The notes under the pieces were generated by a model. The model ran no database searches. It worked only from the letters and a program-made list of their open reading frames with translations, and had not been told where the DNA came from. This document shows, one piece after another, positions 1 to 7,794 of a stretch of DNA of 64,000 nt (positions are counted from its first letter, which is position 1; each line of letters begins with the position of its first letter). The stretch comes from Tsukamurella sp. 8F. Its GTDB lineage: Bacteria; Actinomycetota; Actinomycetes; Mycobacteriales; Mycobacteriaceae. Both the position numbers and the translations under genes were made by a program. The DNA is taken from assembly GCF_029167375.1 (NCBI RefSeq), contig NZ_JARFTP010000024.1, positions 1 through 64,000 of the forward strand, given 5' to 3'.

Positions 1-21
1 CCGATCTCCTATTGCGGTCAT
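1..21 (-). CDS. qcrB: Cytochrome bc1 complex cytochrome b subunit, first 7 codons (partial)
   Basis: Only the start codon and six further codons are in the window (M-T-A-I-G-D-R); the gene runs off the left edge on the minus strand. The ATG overlaps the qcrA stop as TGATG, the usual coupling in actinobacterial qcrCAB operons, and the opening residues resemble corynebacterial QcrB. A purine-rich stretch inside the end of qcrA could serve as its ribosome site. Identity rests mainly on gene order (qcrC-qcrA-qcrB), since no functional motif is visible. Confidence 0.6.
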
Positions 22-1199
22 CAGTGCGTCGCCTCCCAGAAGGCCGGTCCGACCTGTTCGATGAAGTCGCCGTTGGCAACCATGTAGCCCTGCTCGTTCA
101 CAGAGATGGGCAGCTGGGCCAGCGCGCGGGCCGCGGGCCCGAACACCGGCTTGCCGTACTCCAGTGCGTTGAACTGCGACTGGTGGCACGGGCACAGGAT
201 GCGGTTGGTCTGCTGCTCGTACAGCGAGGTCGGGCAACCGAAGTGGCTGCAGACCTTGGTGTACGCCCAGTAGTCGCCGTAGTTGAAGTCCTCCTGGCCC
301 TTGCGCTTGACGGCCTTGACGGAGTCCTCGGGTCGCAGGCGGATCAGCATGACGGGGTTGCGGATCGCCTTCACACCGTTGAGGAGACGCTCGCGCGACT
401 CCTCGGTCTCGCCGAAGCCGTCGGAGACGCGCCACGGGAAGACCGTCATCATGCCGCCCGCGTCCATGTCCTCGGGGCGCACCAGCTTGACGACCTCGGG
501 ATCGCCGGTGAAGTTGCGCAGGAAGACGGTCTCGTTCTTGACGTCACCGTAGGTGTTCGTCAGGGAGTCCCAACGGGGCGACCAGCCCGTGTGCCACAGC
601 GGAGACGCAGGGCCCTGCGCCCACGGGTTCTTGATGAGGCCGCCGAGGAAGCCGATGGCGGCGCCCAGGCCCAGCACGCCGACGCCGAATCCGGCGGACG
701 CGATGATCATCTTGCGGCGGGGGAGTGTGGACGTCTCGAGCGCGTTGGTGAACAGCGCGGCGGTGGTCTTCTTGTCGATCTTGGCCGAGCCGCCGGCGTC
801 ATGCCGCTGCTGGACCGCGATCTCCTCCGGGATGAACTTCTTGGTGAACTGCACGGCCGCGACGCCGACGCAGAGCACCGAGATGCCGAAGGTGATGCCG
901 ATGAGCGGGTTGTACACCGTGTACAGCCAGTAGTTCTTGTCGTCGATGCCCTGGTATTGCCACGGCCACCAGATGAAGATGCCGAGGAAGGCCAGCGCGA
1001 AGACACCGGCCAGGACGAACCAGAGCGAGATGGAGCGCGCGGCGCGCTTCTCGGCCTTGGTGCCGGGGACGGGCCAACGGGGCTCGCGATAGACGACCTC
1101 GACACCGTCGAGGGCGGTGCCGAGCTTGACGAGCTCGTCGTTGCCGAGTGTGTCGAGCTCGTCGTCCGACGGGACGTTCTCGAGCGGCTTCGCAGTCAT
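21..1199 (-). CDS. qcrA: Cytochrome bc1 complex Rieske iron-sulfur subunit
   Basis: The 392-residue protein is the Rieske subunit of the menaquinol:cytochrome c reductase, which passes electrons from menaquinol to the diheme cytochrome QcrC. Three hydrophobic segments lie in the N-terminal half (starting near [16 protein letters not shown] and MIIASAGF), the three-helix arrangement typical of actinobacterial QcrA. The C-terminal domain carries both cluster-binding boxes: CSHFGC, then CPCHQSQF about 15 residues later. The start used is the ATG whose first bases overlap the qcrC stop (ATGA), rather than an upstream in-frame ATG that would add 19 basic residues and lie deeper inside qcrC. The product acts in the plasma membrane with QcrB, QcrC and the aa3 oxidase as a supercomplex. 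Confidence 0.96.
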   Translation of the reverse strand: MTAKPLENVPSDDELDTLGNDELVKLGTALDGVEVVYREPRWPVPGTKAEKRAARSISLWFVLAGVFALAFLGIFIWWPWQYQGIDDKNYWLYTVYNPLIGITFGISVLCVGVAAVQFTKKFIPEEIAVQQRHDAGGSAKIDKKTTAALFTNALETSTLPRRKMIIASAGFGVGVLGLGAAIGFLGGLIKNPWAQGPASPLWHTGWSPRWDSLTNTYGDVKNETVFLRNFTGDPEVVKLVRPEDMDAGGMMTVFPWRVSDGFGETEESRERLLNGVKAIRNPVMLIRLRPEDSVKAVKRKGQEDFNYGDYWAYTKVCSHFGCPTSLYEQQTNRILCPCHQSQFNALEYGKPVFGPAARALAQLPISVNEQGYMVANGDFIEQVGPAFWEATH

Positions 1200-2122
1200 C
1201 CCCTGCTCCCAACCCACATCGCGGCCGCCACGACGGCGACGATTCCGATAACCCACATAGCCATGCCCTCGGAGACCGGGCCGAAGCCGCCGAGGCTGTA
1301 GCCGCCGGGCGACGCGGTCTCGGTTGCCGACTTGACGTAGGCGATGATGTTCTTCTTCTCCTCCGGCGACAGCTGGCGGTCCGAGAACTTGGGCATGTTC
1401 TGCGGGCCCGTGAGCATCGCCGTGTAGATCTCCTGCTCGTTGGCCGGTCCGAGCGGGGGCGCGAACTTACCGCCCGAGAGCGCGCCGCCCTGGCCGGTGA
1501 AGTTGTGGCAGGAGGCGCAGTTCAGGCGGAACAGCTCCGACCCCTCAGGGATGCTGTTGCCGCGCAGGGAGGCCTGGGCGACAACGCGGTTGCCGTGGGC
1601 GTCGCGCTTGATCGAGCCGTCGGAGTTGTACTCCCATACGACCGAGGGGCCGCCGCCGATGGACTGGATGTATGCGCCCATCGCATCGATCTGGTGATCG
1701 TCGAACTTGGCCGGCTTGCGCACGATCTGCGCCGAGTTCGCGGTGGCAGGCATGCGGCCGGAGTGCACCTGGAAGTACACGGCGGCGTCGCCGACACCCG
1801 TCAGCGCGGGACCACGGTCCTGGACGCCCTCGAGGTTCGCACCGTGGCACGTGATGCAGGACGTCTCGTAGAGCTGCTTGCCTTCGGTGATAAGCGCCGA
1901 GTCGTTGCCGTCGGCTACGGCGACCTGCGGAGTGGGGCTGACCAGCGCCGCCAGGCCCCCCGCCGCGACGAGTGCGAACAGCAGCAGCGCCGCGCTGGCG
2001 ATGCGACGGCGCAACTTCCGGCGCCGGCGGGTCGCGGCGGCGTCCGCGCGACCGGCGGGCCGGCTGCCGGGGCTGCCGGGCTCGCCTCCCGTGCCGGGGG
2101 TCTCGTTATCGACTGAACTCAT
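1196..2122 (-). CDS. qcrC: Cytochrome bc1 complex diheme cytochrome c subunit
   Basis: A 308-residue membrane-anchored diheme cytochrome c that replaces both cytochrome c1 and soluble cytochrome c in actinobacteria. An N-terminal basic stretch and hydrophobic segment ([15 protein letters not shown]) precede two cytochrome c domains with heme-attachment sites CITCH and CASCH. A C-terminal membrane anchor ([16 protein letters not shown]) follows. The ATG chosen has a good upstream GAGGG ribosome site; longer in-frame versions would run into the ctaE-qcrC spacer. It lies 47 bp downstream of ctaE on the same strand and overlaps qcrA by four bases. Confidence 0.96.
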   Translation of the reverse strand: MSSVDNETPGTGGEPGSPGSRPAGRADAAATRRRRKLRRRIASAALLLFALVAAGGLAALVSPTPQVAVADGNDSALITEGKQLYETSCITCHGANLEGVQDRGPALTGVGDAAVYFQVHSGRMPATANSAQIVRKPAKFDDHQIDAMGAYIQSIGGGPSVVWEYNSDGSIKRDAHGNRVVAQASLRGNSIPEGSELFRLNCASCHNFTGQGGALSGGKFAPPLGPANEQEIYTAMLTGPQNMPKFSDRQLSPEEKKNIIAYVKSATETASPGGYSLGGFGPVSEGMAMWVIGIVAVVAAAMWVGSRG

Positions 2123-2169
2123 CTGTAATCCCTCTTTTGTCGCGGCTGCGGCGAACGCACCGAACTGCG

Positions 2170-2784
2170 TTAGCGAATCAGGTAGATGACGGCGAACAGG
2201 CCGATCCACACCACGTCGACGAAGTGCCAGTAGTAGCTGACGACGATTGCGGAGGTGGCCTGCGCCGGGGTGAACTTGCTGACGCGCGACCGGGCCAGGA
2301 TGAAGATGAAGGCCACGAGACCGCCGCACACGTGCAGGCCGTGGAAGCCGGTCGCCATGTAGAACACCGAGCCGTACACCGACGAGCTGAGCGTGGTGCC
2401 CTCATGCACCAGGTTCCAGTACTCGTGCCCCTGGCCCGCGATGAACAGTGCGCCCATGAGGAACGACACGAAGTACCAGACCCGGAACTTGAAGACGTCG
2501 CCCTTCTCGGCCGCGAAGACCCCGAGCTGGCAGGTCACGGACGACGCGATCAGGATGATCGTCGGGGGGAGGGCCTGGGTGAGGCTGAGTTCGGTCGGCT
2601 CCGGCGGCCAGCCGTTGGGGCCCGCGCCGGCGCGCGCGACGAAGTACATCGCGAAGAGCCCGGCGAAGAACATGAGCTCGCTCGACAGCCAGACGATCGT
2701 CCCGACGCTGACCATGTTGGGCCGGTTCAGCGAGTGCACGCGCTGGGTGATTCCAGGAGCTGAGGTCGGTGCGGCGCTAGTCAC
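2170..2784 (-). CDS. ctaE: Cytochrome aa3 oxidase subunit III
   Basis: A 204-residue, five-helix cytochrome c oxidase subunit III of the short actinobacterial type. Recognisable segments include [15 protein letters not shown] near the N-terminus, GFHGLHV in the middle and [14 protein letters not shown] at the C-terminus. It is the first gene of the ctaE-qcrC-qcrA-qcrB operon, so oxidase and bc1 subunits are co-expressed. The start is GTG and has no clear ribosome site; a -10-like CATACT lies six bases upstream, which suggests a leaderless transcript. Confidence 0.96.
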   Translation of the reverse strand: MTSAAPTSAPGITQRVHSLNRPNMVSVGTIVWLSSELMFFAGLFAMYFVARAGAGPNGWPPEPTELSLTQALPPTIILIASSVTCQLGVFAAEKGDVFKFRVWYFVSFLMGALFIAGQGHEYWNLVHEGTTLSSSVYGSVFYMATGFHGLHVCGGLVAFIFILARSRVSKFTPAQATSAIVVSYYWHFVDVVWIGLFAVIYLIR

Positions 2785-2790
2785 CCGGCA

Positions 2791-2796
2791 AGTATG
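2791..2796 (-). promoter_or_regulatory. Probable -10 box of leaderless ctaE operon promoter
   Basis: On the minus strand CATACT is followed by six bases and then the GTG of ctaE. This matches the spacing expected if transcription starts at the first base of the start codon. No convincing -35 hexamer is visible. The same layout recurs at trpD, pimB, aroG, the propionyl-CoA synthetase gene, murE and pgeF in this window. Confidence 0.5.
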
Positions 2797-2889
2797 ACGG
2801 GTCGTAGTATCGATTGACTACCCGGGTCGCAGATTGGGCGCGTCGAATCTGCCGGGTGCTTCCGACTGCCCTCGAAGAACGGGGATGCG

Positions 2890-3351
2890 ATGCCCTACGA
2901 CGTCAACGGACGGCCCGTCCGCGACCCTCTGCTCCGCCGCCTCGCGCGGCGTCGTTCGGAGGATTTGACGCCGCGGCACCCCGGTTTGGTTCCCGTCGCG
3001 GAATCGGATGACGATGCCGCTGCGAGCTCGGCCGTGCTGGACGGCTCCGCGGGTTTCGTCGCGGATGCGCAGTCCGTCCTGTGGCACCTGCTCGAGCTGC
3101 CTCCGACCGAGGTCGATCGGGTGCTCGACCTCGTGGGGCAGGACCGCTACGAGCGGGTGCAGGTTCCCGAGGCGGACGCGGTGCGCGCCACCGCGGACGA
3201 TGCGGAAGCCACCGAACTGGTGGCGGTCGCCCGCGTGCAGACGGTGGACGCCATGCACGTGTCGCAGGAGCGGTCGAGGATGGCGGGCGTCACGGCCCGC
3301 CACGGCGGGCATGCACTGCTGTGGCGGGTGCTCCAGGTGGCGACGCAGTAG
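2890..3351 (+). CDS. Conserved hypothetical protein between ctaE and trpD
   Basis: I do not recognise this 153-residue protein. It has no signal peptide or membrane segment. The N-terminus is Arg-rich (residues 14-25, including RRLARRR), followed by an acidic and Ala-rich helical middle, and it ends in a short hydrophobic/basic tail. It is transcribed away from ctaE and stops 19 bp before trpD. A weak GGGG ribosome site sits about six bases before the ATG. Codon use and GC-rich third positions match neighbouring genes, so it is likely real; no function can be assigned. Confidence 0.7.
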   Translation: MPYDVNGRPVRDPLLRRLARRRSEDLTPRHPGLVPVAESDDDAAASSAVLDGSAGFVADAQSVLWHLLELPPTEVDRVLDLVGQDRYERVQVPEADAVRATADDAEATELVAVARVQTVDAMHVSQERSRMAGVTARHGGHALLWRVLQVATQ

Positions 3352-3358
3352 CGCCGAT

Positions 3359-3364
3359 TAGGCT
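3359..3364 (+). promoter_or_regulatory. Probable -10 box of leaderless trpD promoter
   Basis: TAGGCT followed by six bases and then the trpD ATG. No ribosome site precedes the ATG. The arrangement (TAnnnT, 6-7 bases, start codon) is the actinobacterial leaderless layout and is almost identical to the one at murE (TAGGCT, six bases, GTG). Confidence 0.55.
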
Positions 3365-3370
3365 TACGCC

Positions 3371-4411
3371 ATGGATTGGCCGACGGTTCTCACCGAACTC
3401 ACCGCCCATCGCGACCTCACCCCCGAGCAGGCCGCATGGGCGATGACGGAGATCATGAACGACGGGGCGACCCCGTCGCAGATCTCCGCGTTCGGCGTCG
3501 CGCTGAAGATGAAGGGCCCATCGCCGACGGAGGTGCGGGCGCTTGCCGATGTGATGCTCGGGATGACGACGCCGGTGCCTTTCACCGGCCGGGCGATCGA
3601 CATCGTAGGCACAGGCGGCGACCGCTCCCATTCGGTCAACATCTCCACCATGTCGGCGATCGTCGTTGCCGCCGCGGGTGTGAAAGTCGTCAAGCACGGT
3701 AACCGGGCGGCGTCCTCGAAGTCGGGCGGCGCGGACTGCCTCGAGGCGCTCGGGGTCGCGATCGGGCTGGGCGCCGATGCCGTCGCAACCACCGTCGAGG
3801 AGCTGGGTATCGGCTTCTGCCTCGCGAGCGTGTTCCACTCCGGGCTGAGGTTCGCGGGCGCGACGCGCCGGGAGATCGGGATCCCGACGGTGTTCAACGT
3901 CCTGGGCCCCCTGACCAACCCGGCACGCCCGACCGTCGGGCTCGTCGGCTGCGCCTTCGCGGACCTCGCTCCGACGGTGGCGCAGGCATTCGCCGAACGC
4001 GGTGACGACGTACTCGTCGTGCGCGGCGACGACGGGCTCGATGAGCTCACCACAGCTTCGACGTCCACGGTGTGGCGCGTGCACGGCGGTGGTGTGGTCA
4101 CCGAGACGGTAGATCCGACGGTGCTCGGTCTGCCCCGGGTGTCCCTGGACGACCTGAGGGGCGGTGACGCCGCGGTCAACGCTCAGGTGGCGCGCGACCT
4201 GCTGGCCGGGAGGGAGGGGCCGGTCCGCGACGCGGTCCTGCTGAACTCCGCCGGCGCTCTGGCCGCCTATGACGGGTTCGGCGACGGCGAGACCGTGACC
4301 GACGCGCTGCGGCGACAGCTCGACCGTGCCTCCGAGGCCGTCGACTCCGGTGCGGGCGCGGACCTGCTCGAGCGGTGGGTCACGCGCAGCCGAGAGCTCG
4401 CGGCGTCGTGA
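3371..4411 (+). CDS. trpD: Anthranilate phosphoribosyltransferase
   Basis: The 346-residue enzyme transfers the phosphoribosyl group of PRPP to anthranilate, the second step of tryptophan synthesis. Family signatures are all present: the PRPP/Mg loop IVGTGGDRSHSVNIST (about residues 78-93), the substrate motif KHGNRAASSKSGGAD (about 107-121) and the acidic metal site near RGDDGLDE. Length matches the family. The rest of the trp operon is not nearby, as in M. tuberculosis, where trpD also lies apart next to ctaE. It is coupled to the next gene through a GTGA overlap. Confidence 0.97.
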   Translation: MDWPTVLTELTAHRDLTPEQAAWAMTEIMNDGATPSQISAFGVALKMKGPSPTEVRALADVMLGMTTPVPFTGRAIDIVGTGGDRSHSVNISTMSAIVVAAAGVKVVKHGNRAASSKSGGADCLEALGVAIGLGADAVATTVEELGIGFCLASVFHSGLRFAGATRREIGIPTVFNVLGPLTNPARPTVGLVGCAFADLAPTVAQAFAERGDDVLVVRGDDGLDELTTASTSTVWRVHGGGVVTETVDPTVLGLPRVSLDDLRGGDAAVNAQVARDLLAGREGPVRDAVLLNSAGALAAYDGFGDGETVTDALRRQLDRASEAVDSGAGADLLERWVTRSRELAAS

Positions 4412-4863
4412 CGGTCGACAGGGTCCAGGCCGGTGCGGCCGCCCGCGGGCTGGAGGTACGGATCATCGATCGACCCGCGGCCCGAAGTCTGCCCGAGGCG
4501 GCCGAGCTCCTCGGGCTTGCTCCCGCGCAGCTGGTGAAGTCCCTCGTGGTCCGGCGCGGGGATGACGACTATCTGTTCGCGCTGATCCCGGGCGATCGGC
4601 AGATCGCGTGGCCCAAGCTGAGGGCCGCCGTCGGTGTCAACCGGCTCGCGATGCCGCCCGCGGACGAGGCTCTCACCGCCACCGGCTACGAGCGTGGCAC
4701 CATAACGCCGATCGGCGCTCTCGGGGACTGGCCGCTGTACGTCGACGAGCGCATCGGGGGAGAGGTCGCTCTCGGCGCCGGCTCTCACGGTCGCAGCGCG
4801 CTCGTCGACGCCGCCGCGCTGATCGCCGCCTATGGCGCGACCGTCGCGGACATCTCGTCGTAG
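4408..4863 (+). CDS. YbaK/EbsC-type aminoacyl-tRNA deacylase domain protein
   Basis: A 151-residue stand-alone YbaK/prolyl-tRNA editing-like domain; such proteins hydrolyse mischarged aminoacyl-tRNAs in trans. Supporting segments are the early LGLAPAQLVKSLVVR helix with its conserved Lys, the strand YLFALIPGDRQIAWPKL, and the glycine-rich end LGAGSHGRSALVDAAAL. The GTG chosen overlaps the trpD stop (GTGA); a longer ORF from an upstream ATG would lie inside trpD. The tRNA substrate cannot be predicted from the sequence. Confidence 0.85.
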   Translation: MTVDRVQAGAAARGLEVRIIDRPAARSLPEAAELLGLAPAQLVKSLVVRRGDDDYLFALIPGDRQIAWPKLRAAVGVNRLAMPPADEALTATGYERGTITPIGALGDWPLYVDERIGGEVALGAGSHGRSALVDAAALIAAYGATVADISS

Positions 4864-4927
4864 ATCGCGTCTCGCATCGGCATGGCAGGCGGACGCCGCG
4901 TCGATGGCATGGGCCACAGGAGCGGCA

Positions 4928-5203
4928 TCAGTTGCCGATATCGAAGCCCGCGTCTACGTCGGCCGTCGAATATTCGCGGAACGCTATATGGGTCGACGTG
5001 GATTCGACGCCTTCGAGTCGGTTGATGCCATCGGTCACCACGCGCGCGATGTCGTCATGCTGCCGTACCCGGACCTTCGCGATCAAGTCGATGTCCCCGG
5101 CGCACGAGTAGACCTCGGTGACTCCGGAGATGTCCGCCACCGCCTGCGCCGTCTCCGGGATGTGGTGCACGTTCGCCTTGATCAGGACGATGGCGGTGAT
5201 CAC
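4928..5203 (-). CDS. Stand-alone Lrp/AsnC ligand-binding (RAM) domain protein
   Basis: A 91-residue protein consisting only of the regulation-of-amino-acid-metabolism fold found at the C-terminus of Lrp/AsnC regulators. It opens with the strand MITAIVLIKAN and contains the GDIDLIAKVRV and EGVESTSTHIAF segments typical of the effector-binding core. No helix-turn-helix is present, so it cannot bind DNA alone; such proteins may sense amino acids or form hetero-oligomers with full-length regulators. The GTG start has a strong GAGGAGG ribosome site. It is on the same strand as the downstream-starting DEDDh/UvrC gene, 27 bp away. Confidence 0.88.
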   Translation of the reverse strand: MITAIVLIKANVHHIPETAQAVADISGVTEVYSCAGDIDLIAKVRVRQHDDIARVVTDGINRLEGVESTSTHIAFREYSTADVDAGFDIGN

Positions 5204-5230
5204 TGGGGTCCTCCTCGGGATCGGTCCGGC

Positions 5231-7048
5231 TCACGCCGCGCGGGAATGTCTGTTCTCACTGTAGGCGCCGGCTGCAGCCCGCCCGTCGCGCCCGGCCTCG
5301 GCGGCGAGCCGCGCCCAGTCGATCCACCGCCCGGCACCGAGGACCGGCTCGGACCAGCAGATGCCGTCCGGCCCGTGGGTGATGTCCACGATGCGCGTGC
5401 CCGGCCGCAGAACCCAGCGGCGTAGCAGTGCCGATTCCTCTGGGCTGGCACCGTGCAGGGCATCCGAGGGGAACAGGGAACCGTCGCATTCGCCGGCGTA
5501 TTCGGCGCTCGCGCGCAACCGCTCGACGACAGGCAGCGGCGGCACCCCGCGTGGCGCCGTGCCGGCGGCGGCGAGGCGGCCGTGCCGGATCACCGAAAGC
5601 TGCCAGCCCGACGCGCCGTCGGGCTGCGCGATCACGATCTCGGGGACGTCGGAGAAGCGTACGAGTGCGTGCGTGCGCGCCAGAGCGGATATCAGCGCGG
5701 CGACGCGGTCCCGCAGGCGTGCCGCGGACTCGAACAACTCGCGTGCGACCAGGTCGGCGAGCCTGTCCTGCATCTCGGAGAGCGGCTCGTGGCTGCGTCC
5801 CTGAAGCAGTGCCGCCGCGCGGCGCGCCCGGGGACGGTATGCCTCGGCGTCCTCGGGAGCGCTGGAGCTCGCCCGGCATCCTGCGATGGGGACGGCACCG
5901 CGCGTGTCGACCAGACACCGGTGCGTCCCCCCGGCTGCGATGCGCGTCCTGCATGTGCGGATGCCGCAGTACTCGGCGACGAGGTCCGCCACGTCGGCGG
6001 CGTCGCCGCGCTTCGGGACCGGGCCCAGACAGGGCGTGCCTGCCGGGGCGGTCCGGGCGACGGAGAGCCGCGGGAACGCCTCTGTTGTGAGGTGCACCCA
6101 CCAGCCGCGGCGCGGGTACCGGGACCGCCGGTTGTACGGGGGAGTGTGCGCCGCGATCAGACGCAGCTCGCGCGCTGCCGCCTCGAGCGGATGCGCGCAC
6201 TCGACGTAGTCCACGCGCGTGGCAAGCAGCACCATCTCCTTTATGCGGCCGCGCGTCTCGGACGACGTGAAGTAGCTGCGCACGCGGCGGCGAAGGTTCG
6301 ACGCGGTGCCGACGTACAGCACCTCCTCCGCGGGGCCGCGGAACAGGTATACGCCCGGCCGTTCCGGCAGGTGGTCCGCGAGCGAGCGCTTTGCCCGCTG
6401 TGCCGACGTCACGGCCGGTAGGTAGTCCCTCAGCTCACCGAGCGTGTGCACGCCTTGATTGCCGACTCGTGCGATGAGGCCGTGCAGCACGTCGACGGTG
6501 GCACGAGCATCGTCGAGTGCGCGATGTGTCGGTGTGGTGTCCGCCCGGAACAGCCGCGCCAACTCGGACAGCTTCACCGAAGGCGCCTCGTCCCGCGTGA
6601 GCACGCGGCGCGCGAGTTTCACCGTGCACAGCGAGGGCGGTTTCGGCCACGGCGTTCCGGTGGCGTCTGCTGCGGCCCGGAGGAAGCCGAGGTCGAAACG
6701 CGAGTTGTGTGCGACGAGCACCGAGCCGCGGGCGAATTCGAGGAAGGCGGGCAGGACCGAGTCGATGGTAGGTGCGCCCGTGACCATCGCGGTGGTGATC
6801 CCGGTGAGATGCACGATGTGCGGAGCGATGCCGCACTGCGGATCCACCAGCGTGGCGAACTCGCCCAGCACCTCGCCGCCACGGATCTTGACTGCGCCGA
6901 CCTCGGTGATCTTGTCGCCGCCGCCCGGGCTGCCTCCCGTGGTCTCCAGGTCCACCACCACGAAGGTCACGTCGCGGAGGTCGATGTCCCGGTCTGAGCC
7001 GGGCAGCCGGTCGTCGTGCTCCGGCAGGTCCTCGAACGTCAACTGCAT
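5231..7048 (-). CDS. DEDDh exonuclease fused to UvrC-type GIY-YIG domain
   Basis: A 605-residue fusion like M. tuberculosis Rv2191. Residues about 28-195 form a DnaQ-like 3'-5' exonuclease with the DEDDh set: DLETTGG (33-39), AHNSRFD (113-119) and HRALDDA (175-181). Residues about 229-310 form a GIY-YIG nuclease domain (PGVYLF, then LYVGTASNLRRRVRSYF) as in UvrC. A UVR-like helical segment (MQDRLADLVARELFESAARL) follows near 430-450. The UvrC RNase-H-like incision domain and helix-hairpin-helix region are absent, so it cannot replace UvrC. It probably trims or incises DNA in a repair pathway; the exact role of the family is not settled. Confidence 0.93.
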   Translation of the reverse strand: MQLTFEDLPEHDDRLPGSDRDIDLRDVTFVVVDLETTGGSPGGGDKITEVGAVKIRGGEVLGEFATLVDPQCGIAPHIVHLTGITTAMVTGAPTIDSVLPAFLEFARGSVLVAHNSRFDLGFLRAAADATGTPWPKPPSLCTVKLARRVLTRDEAPSVKLSELARLFRADTTPTHRALDDARATVDVLHGLIARVGNQGVHTLGELRDYLPAVTSAQRAKRSLADHLPERPGVYLFRGPAEEVLYVGTASNLRRRVRSYFTSSETRGRIKEMVLLATRVDYVECAHPLEAAARELRLIAAHTPPYNRRSRYPRRGWWVHLTTEAFPRLSVARTAPAGTPCLGPVPKRGDAADVADLVAEYCGIRTCRTRIAAGGTHRCLVDTRGAVPIAGCRASSSAPEDAEAYRPRARRAAALLQGRSHEPLSEMQDRLADLVARELFESAARLRDRVAALISALARTHALVRFSDVPEIVIAQPDGASGWQLSVIRHGRLAAAGTAPRGVPPLPVVERLRASAEYAGECDGSLFPSDALHGASPEESALLRRWVLRPGTRIVDITHGPDGICWSEPVLGAGRWIDWARLAAEAGRDGRAAAGAYSENRHSRAA

Positions 7049-7100
7049 GAGCCGAAGCTATTCCGGGGGTACGACAAGTTGACTACAACCATGTGAGTCT

Positions 7101-7119
7101 CAGACCCTGCCTGGGTCTG
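7101..7119. repeat. Small perfect inverted repeat (7-bp arms)
   Basis: CAGACCC, a five-base loop and GGGTCTG form a perfect hairpin in the divergent spacer between the DEDDh/UvrC gene and the Cys-rich gene. It is too short, and lacks a T tract, to be a convincing terminator; it may be a protein-binding site in the divergent promoter region. Confidence 0.4.
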
Positions 7120-7154
7120 ATGTGACTGGAGTGATTGTCGGTGGCGCGAGTTAC

Positions 7155-7177
7155 TTGTCGGTGGGGCGTCGTAGGTT
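7155..7177 (+). promoter_or_regulatory. PafBC (RecA-NDp) type DNA-damage promoter
   Basis: TTGTCGGTG, eight bases and TAGGTT form an exact match to the actinobacterial LexA-independent DNA-damage promoter consensus TTGTCRGTG-N8-TAnnnT, the site used by PafBC. A second TTGTCGGTG lies exactly 20 bp upstream (7135-7143), followed after eight bases by TACTTG, which fits the -10 except at its last base. The perfect copy points rightwards, so the nearest gene it can drive is the small CxxC protein at 7243, with a leader of about 60 bases. The match is visible; induction by DNA damage is inferred. Confidence 0.75.
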
Positions 7178-7242
7178 TCCGATGACCGCGAGGTGACACG
7201 CCCGAGGCCCTCGGGACCTACGGAAATGAGACGAGGATCACA

Positions 7243-7527
7243 ATGCATATCGACTGCTCCACGTGCGTCGGCAGTCCGCGCGCTTGCGACGGGTGCTCGG
7301 TGGGGTTCCTGCTGGGGCCCGTCGTTGCCGCTACCGGCGGAAACGCGGCCCGGTCGCCGGAGCGAGAGTCGGGGCGGGCAGCCGATAGGGACATAGCTCG
7401 CGCCATCGGTGTGTTCGCCGATGCCGGGATGATCTCCGGGGCGCGGAACGTCCTCGCCGGCGCGCCCGTCGATGCAGCAAGAACGGTGTTTCCGGCCGAT
7501 CGGCATCCTGATTTGAGAGCGGGCTGA
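7243..7527 (+). CDS. Small Cys4 (CxxC-x6-CxxC) conserved hypothetical protein
   Basis: A 94-residue protein opening with MHIDCSTC and CDGC: Cys5, Cys8, Cys15 and Cys18 form a compact CxxC-x6-CxxC motif that could bind zinc or an iron-sulfur cluster. Similar small proteins (start MHVDC, two CxxC pairs, then a hydrophobic stretch) sit near NlpC/P60 genes in other actinobacteria as I recall them, with unknown function. After the hydrophobic segment VGFLLGPVVAAT the protein is polar, ending with a helix that contains DIARAIGVFADAGMIS. A GAGG ribosome site lies about eight bases before the ATG. The upstream promoter looks DNA-damage responsive. Confidence 0.75.
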   Translation: MHIDCSTCVGSPRACDGCSVGFLLGPVVAATGGNAARSPERESGRAADRDIARAIGVFADAGMISGARNVLAGAPVDAARTVFPADRHPDLRAG

Positions 7528-7537
7528 TCCGACACTC

Positions 7538-7556
7538 TTCGGCGGTTCTCGCCGAA
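7538..7556 (+). terminator. Short hairpin after the Cys4 gene
   Basis: TTCGGCG, a GTTCT loop and CGCCGAA form a perfect 7-bp stem 11 bases after the stop codon. No T run follows, so it is a weak candidate terminator or an mRNA 3'-end stabiliser. Confidence 0.4.
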
Positions 7557-7560
7557 CAGG

Positions 7561-7589
7561 TGGACAGGAGCGTATCCGTTTCGTAATCT
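7561..7589 (+). promoter_or_regulatory. Probable promoter of the c-di-AMP riboswitch transcript
   Basis: TGGACA (7561-7566) and TAATCT (7584-7589) are separated by 17 bases, a good housekeeping-sigma promoter. Transcription from about 7596 would give a leader of roughly 200 bases that contains the whole ydaO-type riboswitch before the NlpC/P60 start codon. Confidence 0.6.
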
Positions 7590-7639
7590 TTCTGAGACCT
7601 TGCGGGGCACCCCGGGCTAAACCGGCCCGACCCGACGAG

Positions 7640-7770
7640 GTCGCCGCCTAAGGGACGTCATCGTCCCGCCGGGGACCCACCGAAGCAACACCGGGGTGAA
7701 TCGCGGCCGTATGGCCGAGTAGGGCATCTTCCTCGCCCGAACCCGTCAGCTAACTCGGTCGGCGGTAAGG
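7640..7770 (+). promoter_or_regulatory. ydaO/yuaA c-di-AMP riboswitch
   Basis: The leader of the NlpC/P60 gene carries the conserved core of the ydaO class: GGGGACCCACCGAAGC (about 7671-7686), GGGGTGAATCGCGGC (7693-7707), AGTAGGGC and GAACCCGTCAGCTAACTC (about 7739-7756). The closing helix pairs the CCGCC near 7644 with GGCGG near 7761. In actinobacteria this class sits in front of cell-wall hydrolase genes and senses c-di-AMP, normally turning expression off. No strong terminator separates it from the coding region, so control may be at the ribosome site (GGAGAA at 7781) or by Rho; the mechanism is inferred. Confidence 0.9.
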
Positions 7771-7794
7771 GAGAACAACAGGAGAAGACTCTTC

